From NCBI GenBank assembly GCA_014860575.1, contig JACZJK010000026.1, forward strand, positions 62,001 to 126,000: a stretch of 64,000 nucleotides of DNA. The letters run 5' to 3'. The first letter of the stretch is position 1. Each line of letters begins with the position of its first letter. This DNA comes from Bacteroidales bacterium. Its GTDB lineage: Bacteria > Bacteroidota > Bacteroidia > Bacteroidales > JAAYJT01. The notes beneath the pieces are model-generated. The model was given only the letters and a program-made list of their open reading frames with translations. It searched no databases and had not been told where the DNA came from. A program made the translations under genes and the position numbers. This document shows positions 8,941 to 18,031 of the stretch, piece by piece.

Positions 8941-9795
8941 TCACCCCTTAAGCGAATGGAGGCGTTCCTTTAACCTGAGAAGGTATTGACGGGAAACAGG
9001 AATTTGTTCATCAAAACCTTTAAGCTTAAGCCATTGTGAAGCGTGATTTCTGTTAAGCCGTTCAAAATGCTGTATATTCACGAGGCTGGTTCTGTGACAG
9101 CGCACAAAATTTGAATAAGGCCTCAGTTGAAGCTCAATGTTCTTCATCGTGTTTCTGATGAGTTTCTTGTGGAAAACATCATCCTGCTTGTGAACAATTT
9201 CCACGTAATTGTCGGCTGATTTGACGAGGAAGATATCAGCAATAACCAGACTTACGTTTTCAGAACCATATTCAGAACCAAATTCAATAGTCCTGTTCAG
9301 TTGATCTTCTTCAAGCTTCCCCATTTTTTCATACACCGACTGCTTTTCAAGAATCAGCATTCTGTTTTGCTGTTTCAGTTCACTGATAACATCGTAAAGT
9401 CTTGAAGCAACCACCGGAATCAGACATATCAGGATCACTTTGATCACATTGTAAAAAGACATGCTTACATTTCCTACATAACGGAGGTAGAATATAAATG
9501 ACAGGGAAGTCACTACCAGCATAATGAATCCGCTAAGAAACGCAGGAATGTTGCTTTCCTCATCAACGGCCCCGTACTTCACAAGAAGCAGTGGAATAAA
9601 GGTTCGTATGATAACCAATATAAGGAACACTATGGCAGCTAATCCGGCCACGAATACCAGGAGATTATTAGAATCAAAATGACGAAGCTGAAAAGGTTGA
9701 AAAAAGAGCACAAACAAAAATACTCCAAAGCTGATGCTCAGGTTAAGGCTCTTTTCTTTACTTAACATCCTGCTTATATTCCTGATGCTTTCCAT
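8941..9795 (-). CDS. Membrane-anchored LytTR DNA-binding regulator
   Basis: A 284-residue protein with four predicted membrane helices (about 20-38, 46-74, 83-107 and 113-133), a short coiled coil (about 135-165) and a C-terminal LytTR DNA-binding domain (about 185-284). The LytTR part shows IFLVKSADNYVEIVH, NTMKNIELQL and FVRCHRTSLVNIQHF. There is no receiver domain, so it is not a classical response regulator. The membrane part may sense a signal directly. It lies next to the desaturase gene in the same direction, so membrane lipid state could be a signal, but that is a guess. Its targets are unknown. Confidence 0.85.
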   Translation of the reverse strand: MESIRNISRMLSKEKSLNLSISFGVFLFVLFFQPFQLRHFDSNNLLVFVAGLAAIVFLILVIIRTFIPLLLVKYGAVDEESNIPAFLSGFIMLVVTSLSFIFYLRYVGNVSMSFYNVIKVILICLIPVVASRLYDVISELKQQNRMLILEKQSVYEKMGKLEEDQLNRTIEFGSEYGSENVSLVIADIFLVKSADNYVEIVHKQDDVFHKKLIRNTMKNIELQLRPYSNFVRCHRTSLVNIQHFERLNRNHASQWLKLKGFDEQIPVSRQYLLRLKERLHSLKG

Positions 9796-10001
9796 CCTGC
9801 ATTGATTGTATGTATTTGAGAGTGCTGCGGTTTCGGCAAAATTAATATAAATTGTGGGGATGCCGGGCAGCTTAGCATTTGTCTTTTAGCAAAGAAGGCT
9901 TGTCTGCCTGCCTTAAAGCGTGGTAGTCGGTGGTACTATCGGATGAAATGCTACAAGAAAGTCTGTTATTTCTCACGGAAACTCTATTCTTACTGCTTTG
10001 C

Positions 10002-11213
10002 CTATTTTCTCAGCATCCCACTGGTGTTTTCAGGTTTCCCATCTACTTCCTGTGGTACGATGCCAAGAATCTTTGCCATCAAAGGATACAGATCCACATT
10101 GTCGAATTTTGGATGTACATGGCCTTTCTTAAAAGCAGGGCCTGTGGCGTAAAAAATTGCCTGCATATCAAGCTGGCGGATGTCGTAGCCATGTGCTCCG
10201 CCCGAATTGTAATGGTCAGGTGCGGGAGTCCAGTTGATGCTCCAGGCACTGTCGGCTGCAACAACCAGATCAAGCGTCCGGGGGTTGTTGCCGTAATTAA
10301 GTTCTGCGGGAACCTCGCCATGTTTCCATACCTTAATATTTTCAAGCCCATACAATTTCTGATAAATGGAATCAGCATAACCTTCTTTGGCTTTAATATT
10401 ATACACAGGATTGCCACCAAGTGCTACTTCTGCCCACTCCGCCGGAAAATGATCGGTGAGTGTGACTGTACGGTCAGGGGAAATAGCGCCCATACCATGA
10501 TCCGACGTAAAGATTAAGTTGATTTTGCCGGCATTTTCAAGTTGGTTAATTTTTCGACAAAACACACCTACAAGGCTGTCGAGGTAAGTAACATTGGCAA
10601 GTGTTGCTTCGCTTTCCGGGCCATGACGATGTCCGGTGGCATCCGGTTCGTGCATATACCACATGATAAGCCGGGGGCGTTGCTCTTCCGGTAATTGAAG
10701 CCATGCAATGACACTGTCAATGCGTTGCTCGAAAGAGAAATTGTGATCGTAATATTTCCAGATTGAAGGGCGGATGCCATCTGTTGGATGTTCGCTGCCA
10801 ACCCAAAAATAAGTGGCGGTTTTCACGTTCTGCTTTTCGGCAGTGATCCAGATTGGTTCGCCCCCGTAATAATATGGATCATGACGTGTCGCGCTATCGC
10901 GCATGGAATAGGTGGTTCCGGTTTCCGGATCGTAAAAATGATTATTTACAATGCCGTGATTATCAGGATACAAACCAGTGGCCATAGAATAATGGTTCGG
11001 AAAAGTTTTGGAAGGAAAGGACGAACGAATGGCTTCAGCCCGCACACCGATCTTTGCAATGGAATCAAGGTTTGGTGTATTGGTCATGTTGGGATAATCC
11101 CAGCGAAAACCATCCATGGAGAGGATGACGAGGTAATTGTCATTTTTTTGTTCTTGACTGCACGAGGCAAACAATAGTATTAGGATCGTAGGAATAATGA
11201 ATCTCATGGTCAT
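10002..11213 (-). CDS. ENPP-type alkaline phosphodiesterase/nucleotide pyrophosphatase, lipoprotein
   Basis: About 403 residues from the ATG at 11213; a second ATG two codons on (11207) is equally good. Upstream frame extension reaches into the neighbouring TonB receptor and is not real. The N-terminus MRFIIPTILILLFASC is a lipoprotein signal. The catalytic core is the alkaline phosphatase superfamily fold of ectonucleotide pyrophosphatase/phosphodiesterases: VILSMDGFRWDY holds the first metal Asp, SFPSKTFPNHYS the nucleophile Thr (about residue 70), and TSDHGM a second metal site. It would hydrolyse phosphodiester or pyrophosphate bonds in nucleotides or lipids outside the inner membrane. 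A strong terminator separates it from the receptor gene upstream. Confidence 0.87.
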   Translation of the reverse strand: MTMRFIIPTILILLFASCSQEQKNDNYLVILSMDGFRWDYPNMTNTPNLDSIAKIGVRAEAIRSSFPSKTFPNHYSMATGLYPDNHGIVNNHFYDPETGTTYSMRDSATRHDPYYYGGEPIWITAEKQNVKTATYFWVGSEHPTDGIRPSIWKYYDHNFSFEQRIDSVIAWLQLPEEQRPRLIMWYMHEPDATGHRHGPESEATLANVTYLDSLVGVFCRKINQLENAGKINLIFTSDHGMGAISPDRTVTLTDHFPAEWAEVALGGNPVYNIKAKEGYADSIYQKLYGLENIKVWKHGEVPAELNYGNNPRTLDLVVAADSAWSINWTPAPDHYNSGGAHGYDIRQLDMQAIFYATGPAFKKGHVHPKFDNVDLYPLMAKILGIVPQEVDGKPENTSGMLRK

Positions 11214-11253
11214 TTTGATGCTTAAGATATTATTTTGCTGCGAAAATAGGCAT

Positions 11254-11286
11254 AAAAAAAGTCCCGCAACCAGGCGGGACTTTTTA
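11254..11286 (-). terminator. Rho-independent terminator after the TonB receptor gene
   Basis: A perfect 7-bp GC-rich stem, gtcccgc (11261-11267) and gcgggac (11274-11280), has a 6-nt loop and is flanked by seven A and five T. On the minus strand it ends in seven T, 25 bp after the stop of the TonB receptor gene. It could work in both directions. Confidence 0.85.
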
Positions 11287-11304
11287 CATATTGTTAAGTA
11301 AACT

Positions 11305-14300
11305 TTAGAAGATATATCTAATACCAATCTGCAATTGCCAGTTTTGGGTATAGTTGAAGAATGTTGAATACGTTTCTGATAAATAATTGCCATCAGAATC
11401 CTTAACCATTGAGAAACTTGGAATATTACTGCTATCTTTCCCTTCATACCTTAAAATCCGGCCATTGTTGGCCTCAAACATATTCTGGTTAACTCCCCAT
11501 TCGCTGTTCAGAAGGTTTCCAAAGTTTAAGAAGTCGAGGCTGAATTGTAAGGTGTTGGTTGTACTACCTATTTTTATATAGTATTCGCGTGCAATGCGTA
11601 AGTCGAATTTATTCACCCATGGTGCCCGTGCAGCATAAGCTTCAGCATATTCACCCTTGTGGTTACTCAGGTATCTGTCCTGTTCAACAAATTCAAAGAA
11701 AGCATCTTCGTCCGCTGGGCTAACAAACTTTATTTCACCTTTTTCATTCGGAATATAAATCAAGTCGGTTGCATAACCATCGCCATTCATATCGTTTGCA
11801 TAGGTGAAACTGTAGCCTGCTGGTGAATAACCGGCATAGAACAGATTAACCAATGTTGCAGAATTAACGCTATTGTTCAGCCAGGGAATTTTGTATGATA
11901 CAGAAGCAATTGCTCTGTTAGGCACTACATATTCTGAACGCTGCACCATTGGAAGATGTGGGCCATTAATCTGAATAAGGCCATTATATGCCGATGCTGC
12001 GTTGCTGCCGGGCATACCTGAAACTTCTTTTGATTCAGTATATGTATAGGCAAGCATTACATTCATATCATTTAAGGGTTCGGCTACGATTGATATGTTT
12101 CCAATTGCTCCCCATCCTTCGCTACTATTTGCAAGTACGTATGCATTTTTTGCATTGTATTTTAAATCGCCACTTGCAGGATAAATATATCTATCGTCGG
12201 GTCCATTAAAACGCTGCCATGTGTCATCTGGTTGCTTCAGGTCATAATTTTTCAACATAACCCCGTTGATGTTTTTTGTGAAAATACCCTCCACAGTTAC
12301 CGACATTGGAAATGAAGCAGGTACCTCAAAATCTAAAGCAAGAGAAGATTTCCACACCTGAGGCATTTTGAAATCAGGGTCAATTGCATTTATATCACGA
12401 GGCAAGGCTCCATCTTCAGGAGTAATTGTGTTTTGCAAATTCAGTCTTTGAATCATTTCTTCTACGCTTATAATCATTGGTCCTGCCAACGATGCTAATA
12501 CTGGATCAGCGCTGGTAACATTACCATCGGCATCGTATCTGGTAACAGCGGCATAGCTACCCTGTACCATTCCTGAGTTGGTTGGCATATTGGTAAAGAA
12601 AACTAGAGGTAACCTTCCTGCAAACAATCCGGTACCACCACGTAGTTTCATTGTTTGGTCTCCCTTGGCATCCCAAGTGAAACCGACCCGGGGTGAAATC
12701 TGAACTTTTGCTGTTGGCCATTCGCCGGTATCAATTTTCTCACCGCCAAAATCCAGTTCATAAATGGCATTGTTTCGTATAATATTGTCCTCATATTTTA
12801 AATAATCGGCTCGTATTCCATAGGTTAATTTAAACCCTGAAGCAACATTCCACTCATCCTGCGCATAGAATCCAAGCTGGTTAAAAGCTACTTCGGCAGC
12901 TGGGTTCTTGTCTCCATCGTAGCCATAGGTTAGTGCGAAATCTCTTGGAGCGGCCTGGTTCAGGAAATCGTCAATGCTGGCATAGCGGTAATATCCTGTT
13001 CCGTTTCGCATATAGGAGTTGTTAGCCATTTGGTATTCAAAACTTGCTCCAACAGTTACTTTGTGTTTACTCAAATAAAAATTCACGTTGTCAATGATAT
13101 TGAAAATATTATTGTTAACGCCATTATTCCAGGTAAACAACTCATAACCTGCGGACATATATGGCTCAAGTATCTGACTACCGTCTTCGTTAACTCCATT
13201 TAAAATATCAATAAACGGAAATGGATCAGAATTAGAACCACGAACATCTGAAATATTGGTGTAGGTAGTCAGGAACTGATTTGAAACCTTATTTGAAATT
13301 CGGCTGTTCAAATCCAGCGCTATAGAATTTACAATGTTATCACTTGAATAAATGGAATTTGAGAAAGACATGGAGTATTGCGAAATACGATTAAATGCAT
13401 TGTGCCTAAAGCCTCCATCGGTCGAATTACCATTGGTTGGATACCATGCCTGATTTTTGGTGTGGTTATAGCGTAGACTCAATTTATTGGCATTGTTAAT
13501 ATTCCAGTCAATACGCGCAAGCAGTTTTCTGTTACTTTCGTCGGCCGGGTAATCGGTGTAGGAACCGGGATTATAGCCATAATTAGTAATCAAATGTTGT
13601 TTTACTCTTTCCATATCAGCAATACTGGTGCGTGAAAGTGACAGGTCAGTGTTGGCAACACCGTCTTCTGATGGCCTCCAGGTCACTACTTGCCCCGGAC
13701 GAATTTCGTATTCACCATTAACAAAAAAGAATAATTTGTTTTTGATAATAGGACCACCAATGGCTGCACCATAAATTTTTCTCGATTCTATATCACGTTC
13801 TCCAAAATCTACATCACCGATTCTATTTCCGCGCAAATCCTGGTTGGTTAGGTAGGTATATGCTGTTCCTTTGAATTTATTGGTTCCTGATTTAGTAATG
13901 GCATTTATACCTCCACCAATAAAATTGGACTGACGAACATCAAAAGGAGCAACTACTATCTGAATTTCTTCAATAGCGTCCAAAGAAATAGGATTACCAC
14001 CACCAGGTAAACTGGAGCCTAATCCAAAGTTATTGTTAAAATTAGCTCCATCAACTGTAAAGTTGGTTGAACGTCCATCACCTCCGGCAAAACTCATTCC
14101 ATTTGCATACGGTGAAAGGCGTGCAATATCCTGAATGCTACGGTTGATAGTAGGCATCTCACTCAGTTGCTGGTTCGAGATATTTGTTGTGGCACCTGTT
14201 TTATCTGTTTGAAATGCAGAAGCTTTTTGACCCACAATCATCACTTCTCCTAATTCTACTACTCCCTCAGTCAGAACAGCATCCAATACAAAGGATTCCC

Positions 14301-14601
14301 CAAGATACAATCTGATATCCGAATAGCTTTCTTTGGAGTAGCCCAGGAACGAAACCTCTACCAGATATGGCCCCCCTGTGCGCATCCCTTGAAGGTTGAA
14401 ACGACCTTCAATGTTGGTAATTGTGCCATACTGCGTTCCTGATGGCTGATGAACAGCAACAAGAGTAGCCCCGGGAAGAGGTTCATTGTTATTGTCAAGT
14501 ACACGGCCATTCATGCCAGAAGTAGTAATCTGAGCATAAATGGTTCCTGTAAGCAGCATAAAAGCTGCCAGAAACATGATAAACTTGTTTGTTTTTTTCA
14601 T
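11305..14601 (-). CDS. Oar-like TonB-dependent outer membrane receptor
   Basis: A 1098-residue outer membrane protein. Signal peptide is at 1-23. A carboxypeptidase-regulatory-like beta-sandwich domain is at about 25-110 (MNGRVLDNNNEPLPGATL), then the plug domain at about 125-235 (LSEMPTINRSIQDIARLSPY, FTVDGANFNNNFG), then a long beta-barrel ending in the aromatic signature QIGIRYIF. It is the Oar/OmpA-related class of TonB receptor, longer than classic siderophore receptors. No SusD-like gene is adjacent, so it is not an ordinary SusC. The ligand is unknown. A terminator follows the gene. Confidence 0.88.
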   Translation of the reverse strand: MKKTNKFIMFLAAFMLLTGTIYAQITTSGMNGRVLDNNNEPLPGATLVAVHQPSGTQYGTITNIEGRFNLQGMRTGGPYLVEVSFLGYSKESYSDIRLYLGESFVLDAVLTEGVVELGEVMIVGQKASAFQTDKTGATTNISNQQLSEMPTINRSIQDIARLSPYANGMSFAGGDGRSTNFTVDGANFNNNFGLGSSLPGGGNPISLDAIEEIQIVVAPFDVRQSNFIGGGINAITKSGTNKFKGTAYTYLTNQDLRGNRIGDVDFGERDIESRKIYGAAIGGPIIKNKLFFFVNGEYEIRPGQVVTWRPSEDGVANTDLSLSRTSIADMERVKQHLITNYGYNPGSYTDYPADESNRKLLARIDWNINNANKLSLRYNHTKNQAWYPTNGNSTDGGFRHNAFNRISQYSMSFSNSIYSSDNIVNSIALDLNSRISNKVSNQFLTTYTNISDVRGSNSDPFPFIDILNGVNEDGSQILEPYMSAGYELFTWNNGVNNNIFNIIDNVNFYLSKHKVTVGASFEYQMANNSYMRNGTGYYRYASIDDFLNQAAPRDFALTYGYDGDKNPAAEVAFNQLGFYAQDEWNVASGFKLTYGIRADYLKYEDNIIRNNAIYELDFGGEKIDTGEWPTAKVQISPRVGFTWDAKGDQTMKLRGGTGLFAGRLPLVFFTNMPTNSGMVQGSYAAVTRYDADGNVTSADPVLASLAGPMIISVEEMIQRLNLQNTITPEDGALPRDINAIDPDFKMPQVWKSSLALDFEVPASFPMSVTVEGIFTKNINGVMLKNYDLKQPDDTWQRFNGPDDRYIYPASGDLKYNAKNAYVLANSSEGWGAIGNISIVAEPLNDMNVMLAYTYTESKEVSGMPGSNAASAYNGLIQINGPHLPMVQRSEYVVPNRAIASVSYKIPWLNNSVNSATLVNLFYAGYSPAGYSFTYANDMNGDGYATDLIYIPNEKGEIKFVSPADEDAFFEFVEQDRYLSNHKGEYAEAYAARAPWVNKFDLRIAREYYIKIGSTTNTLQFSLDFLNFGNLLNSEWGVNQNMFEANNGRILRYEGKDSSNIPSFSMVKDSDGNYLSETYSTFFNYTQNWQLQIGIRYIF

Positions 14602-14876
14602 AAAAATGAAATTTTGATTAGTAATTAAACCTTGGTGTTTGATTTCTGGTGTAAATGTAGAAAAGTTAGCTTCGTTCGTATTAAAAATTTATTAAAAGTT
14701 ATCAAGATACAATGTGTTGTAATGCAACCATATGCCTGTATTTTGCGATGATAATGTTAACTCGTTGGCATTGATTTCTACAACGTAAAATGACGCGGCA
14801 AAAATAAACCTCTGATTAATATTGAACAGCGGTTGGATATTATTAAATTGTTAAGTTGCCAATCCGGCAGTGGTTG

Positions 14877-15680
14877 TTATAGTATTCGCCTGAGCAGGCG
14901 TAATTTATGAGTATACTGCATGGTTTCTTCATTGAAAATACCGTGATGGTCAATTTTATCGGTTCGCACCCTGCCGCTGGCATGGATAATTGTATTGCGA
15001 TCCAACAGCATACCCACATGCGTAATTTCTCCTTCGTCATTGTCAAAAAAGGCAAGATCGCCCGGATGCGCCTCGCTGAGCAAATTCACAATATCGCCTT
15101 GCGTAGCTTGCTGCGAAGAATCCCTCAACAAAGCAATGCCACAAAGTTTGTAAACCATCTGCACAAATCCTGAACAATCAACGCCAAAAGGCATACGTCC
15201 GCCCCATAGGTAAGGGCTATGCAAATACATGTAAGCGTTTTCAACCAGCTTTCGGCAATGGGTGCCAACTCCCGGGCAAACGGCAGCTCCATCAAAAGAA
15301 TACTGTATCCCGTCGAGTTCGAACGACTGATCAATTAATCCGGGCAGCGAACTTCCTATTAAAACCGGAAACATGCGGTTCCGTGTGTGGTCGAACATGA
15401 TCTGGACGAGATCGGTAACCACTGCAGTAGGCATGTTTGATATGCTTAAGTACGATTCTTCACTGATTACCTGGAAATCAGACGAATTTACCCAACCGTT
15501 GTAGTTGTCGTAGCTGCACCTGATCCTGCGCCAGGTGTGGTATTTTTCAATCACCGTTAAGGATTCGCCAAACAATATCTGGCTGGTCATTTCCGAACTA
15601 TTGAAAGGATGCTTGCGAACCGGAATGGCTGCCAGGAGACTGATGCCATACTCAATAGGCTTGTTGTCGTGGTTTTCCAT
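14877..15680 (-). CDS. NlpC/P60 (C40) cell wall peptidase with SH3-like domains
   Basis: A 267-residue protein without a clear signal peptide. N-terminal SH3-like regions cover about 10-115 (GISLLAAIPVRKHP, YNGWVNSSDF). The C-terminal NlpC/P60 papain-like domain has catalytic Cys169 in VDCSGF, His221 in HVGM and His233 in HASG. The layout matches YkfC-like dipeptidyl-peptidase VI enzymes, which cleave gamma-D-Glu-diamino acid bonds in peptidoglycan fragments and often act in the cytoplasm during recycling. It lies 26 bp downstream of the antiporter gene in the same direction, so cotranscription is possible. Confidence 0.87.
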   Translation of the reverse strand: MENHDNKPIEYGISLLAAIPVRKHPFNSSEMTSQILFGESLTVIEKYHTWRRIRCSYDNYNGWVNSSDFQVISEESYLSISNMPTAVVTDLVQIMFDHTRNRMFPVLIGSSLPGLIDQSFELDGIQYSFDGAAVCPGVGTHCRKLVENAYMYLHSPYLWGGRMPFGVDCSGFVQMVYKLCGIALLRDSSQQATQGDIVNLLSEAHPGDLAFFDNDEGEITHVGMLLDRNTIIHASGRVRTDKIDHHGIFNEETMQYTHKLRLLRRIL

Positions 15681-15706
15681 GATGCAGATAAATTAATGGC
15701 CAAATT

Positions 15707-17821
15707 TCAGGATTTTTTTCGTCGTCTCCATAGCCGGCTAAAGAAACTGAGGTTTCGCTTAAGCGGAAATATAGAATAGTCGTCGAGTTGGAGACTGCTT
15801 TCAACTGAGTATTTTAGCGATTGCTGCGGGTACAGCACTATAAATGATTGTTCGGTAAAATGCTTCGAAAGCAGGAAAGGAATATCATCCAGCATATGAT
15901 TATAACTGATTGTTGTTTTCCGGGCGCTAACAAAAACATATAAAGTATCGTTTCTTGCTGATGCTGCCATTTGTGGGAGATCCGGGTATTCGTCATTGGT
16001 GCTGATGCTGGTTTCAACAAATGGGCGCAGTTTGCCGAGTGAGGTCTTAATTGCAGTTTCGTCGTTGGTGTTTGTATAGATACGGATAGTGGTTCCTAAC
16101 TGGTTAGCCAGCCTTTTAATAATCAATGCCCAATTCTGAAAACCGGTTTCAAATTGGGCGGCTTTTGGAACCACAACAACGATATGCCGGAAAAGATTAA
16201 GCGGTTCCGTAATTTTGCAAACCAGGATCATTTGGCTCATTTTGTCGAGCAATTGATCCAGGATACTGCCAAAAATCCACTGCCGTGTTGTAATTCTCGC
16301 ATTCCAGCCAAGAACAACAGTGGTAATGAATAATTCCTTTATTGCCCGTATGATGCCATTACTGATATTCAGGTCAACCCGGGTTGTTGGTTGTATATTT
16401 ACATCAATATCATTTACAATTGAGAGTGTTTCTACCATTTCCTTATTACTGATTTGAAGCTGTTCTTCCACGTTTTCAGAATCCTTGATTACCGAAAGGG
16501 GAAAAATAGGTTCAGGCAGGGAAGGGTCTTTGAGGTAAACAGCAAGTTCAATGAGGCGCGATACATTTTTGGGATTAGCAACCGGCACAAGTATCCTTTC
16601 TGGTTTCACGGCCAATTGTGGCGCGCGCTGGCTTTCAATAATGGCAAGCTTACGCCCGGCCTGCTCTGTGATAAAACTACTTATAAGTGTAGTGATCAAA
16701 ATGAGCAGTACAGTTACATTTAGTATGGTTTCGTCAACAATGCCCATGCTGAAACCAATGAGAATAACAGCAAGTGTCGCTGCGGCTCGTGAGGTGCTCA
16801 AGCCGAAAATGATCCTGCGCTGTATCACTGAATAGCCAAATAGTTTTTGGGAAATATATGCCGGTACCCATTTACTGACGATGGCTGTAAGAGTTATTAC
16901 AGCTGTGATTAGCAACGCATGTGATCCAGAGAATATGACTTTAATATCCACGAGCATTCCAACACTTATCAGGAAAAATGGGATGAAAATCGCATTACCT
17001 ACAAATTCAATTCTGTTCATCAAGGCAGAATTGGATGGTACAAGCCGATTAATGGCCAGTCCAGCCAGAAAAGCCCCAATAATGGGTTCAAGGCCTGCCA
17101 GATCGGCCAATACACCTGCAAGGAAAACCAAACTCAGCACAAATACATACTGGCTGGTTCCGCTTTCGGGAATATTTCTGAAAAACCATCGTGTAACGCG
17201 AGGGTAAATAAGTAAAATAAACAATACGAAAATGGTAAGTGATAGGGTCAAATGAATCCAGAATTCCATATCAAGGTTTCCGTCCGTAGAAGCAACGATC
17301 ATTGCCAATAGTAACAATACCGCTGTATCGGTAATGATAGTCCCTCCAACTGATACGGTTACGGATTCATCTTTTGAAATGCCCAGATTTCTGACAATGG
17401 GGTAGGAAATAAGAGTGTGGGTTGAAAACATACTTGCAATGAGCAAGGATGCCGTAAATGAATAATCAAGGAAATAATACAAAATAACAATGCCTGAACC
17501 CAACGGAATAATAAATGTAAGAACACCGAAAATGAAACTTCGCTTGCTGCTTTTCTTAAAATCACCCATGTCGATTTCCAGGGCAGCAAGAAACATAATG
17601 TAAAGCAAACCAACAGTTCCGAAGAGGACAATGCTGCTGTCGCGTAGCAAAAGGTTCAGACCATTGGGCCCAACAATCACTCCGGCTAGCAAAAGTCCGA
17701 TAATACTTGGAATCCGCAGCTTACGCAGTACAATAGGTGAGAGCAATATGATAAATAAAACCAGCGTGAAAATTATTACTGGATCCTCGAGTGGTAGTGA
17801 GAAAATGGAGGAGAATATCAT
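15707..17821 (-). CDS. Cation:proton antiporter (CPA2 type) with C-terminal soluble domain
   Basis: A 704-residue protein. Residues 1-390 carry about 12 membrane helices of the Na+/H+ exchanger fold, with LRKLRIPSIIGLLLAGVIVGPNGLNLL near the N-terminus and GLEPIIGAFLAGLAINRLVP in the core. Residues 405-704 are soluble and resemble universal stress protein modules (KPERILVPVANPKNVSRLIELAVYL). There is no TrkA-N domain, so it differs from KefB/KefC. It probably exchanges Na+ or K+ for H+ across the inner membrane. It is divergent from the PgpH gene with a 210-bp shared upstream region. Confidence 0.85.
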   Translation of the reverse strand: MIFSSIFSLPLEDPVIIFTLVLFIILLSPIVLRKLRIPSIIGLLLAGVIVGPNGLNLLLRDSSIVLFGTVGLLYIMFLAALEIDMGDFKKSSKRSFIFGVLTFIIPLGSGIVILYYFLDYSFTASLLIASMFSTHTLISYPIVRNLGISKDESVTVSVGGTIITDTAVLLLLAMIVASTDGNLDMEFWIHLTLSLTIFVLFILLIYPRVTRWFFRNIPESGTSQYVFVLSLVFLAGVLADLAGLEPIIGAFLAGLAINRLVPSNSALMNRIEFVGNAIFIPFFLISVGMLVDIKVIFSGSHALLITAVITLTAIVSKWVPAYISQKLFGYSVIQRRIIFGLSTSRAAATLAVILIGFSMGIVDETILNVTVLLILITTLISSFITEQAGRKLAIIESQRAPQLAVKPERILVPVANPKNVSRLIELAVYLKDPSLPEPIFPLSVIKDSENVEEQLQISNKEMVETLSIVNDIDVNIQPTTRVDLNISNGIIRAIKELFITTVVLGWNARITTRQWIFGSILDQLLDKMSQMILVCKITEPLNLFRHIVVVVPKAAQFETGFQNWALIIKRLANQLGTTIRIYTNTNDETAIKTSLGKLRPFVETSISTNDEYPDLPQMAASARNDTLYVFVSARKTTISYNHMLDDIPFLLSKHFTEQSFIVLYPQQSLKYSVESSLQLDDYSIFPLKRNLSFFSRLWRRRKKS

Positions 17822-18031
17822 GTTTTTATATTGCTAGTGACAAAAGTAGTTTTTTAGTGTTAATGTAAATGAAGACTTTGTTAAATAATATGCGCTTGTG
17901 AAATCACTTATTATGATTCTGTATTTTGGGCAATCTGTTGCACAAAAGAGATATTCTATTAGTTGTCTTAACAATGCCGGCCTCCGGCTTCAAAACAAAA
18001 TTCCTATTTTCGCAAAATAATCTTAACCCGG

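Noticed and set aside
11207-11447. A longer start for the phosphodiesterase gene at 11447
   Set aside because: It would read through the terminator and overlap the TonB receptor's 3' end by more than 140 bp. The lipoprotein signal begins at 11213 or 11207.
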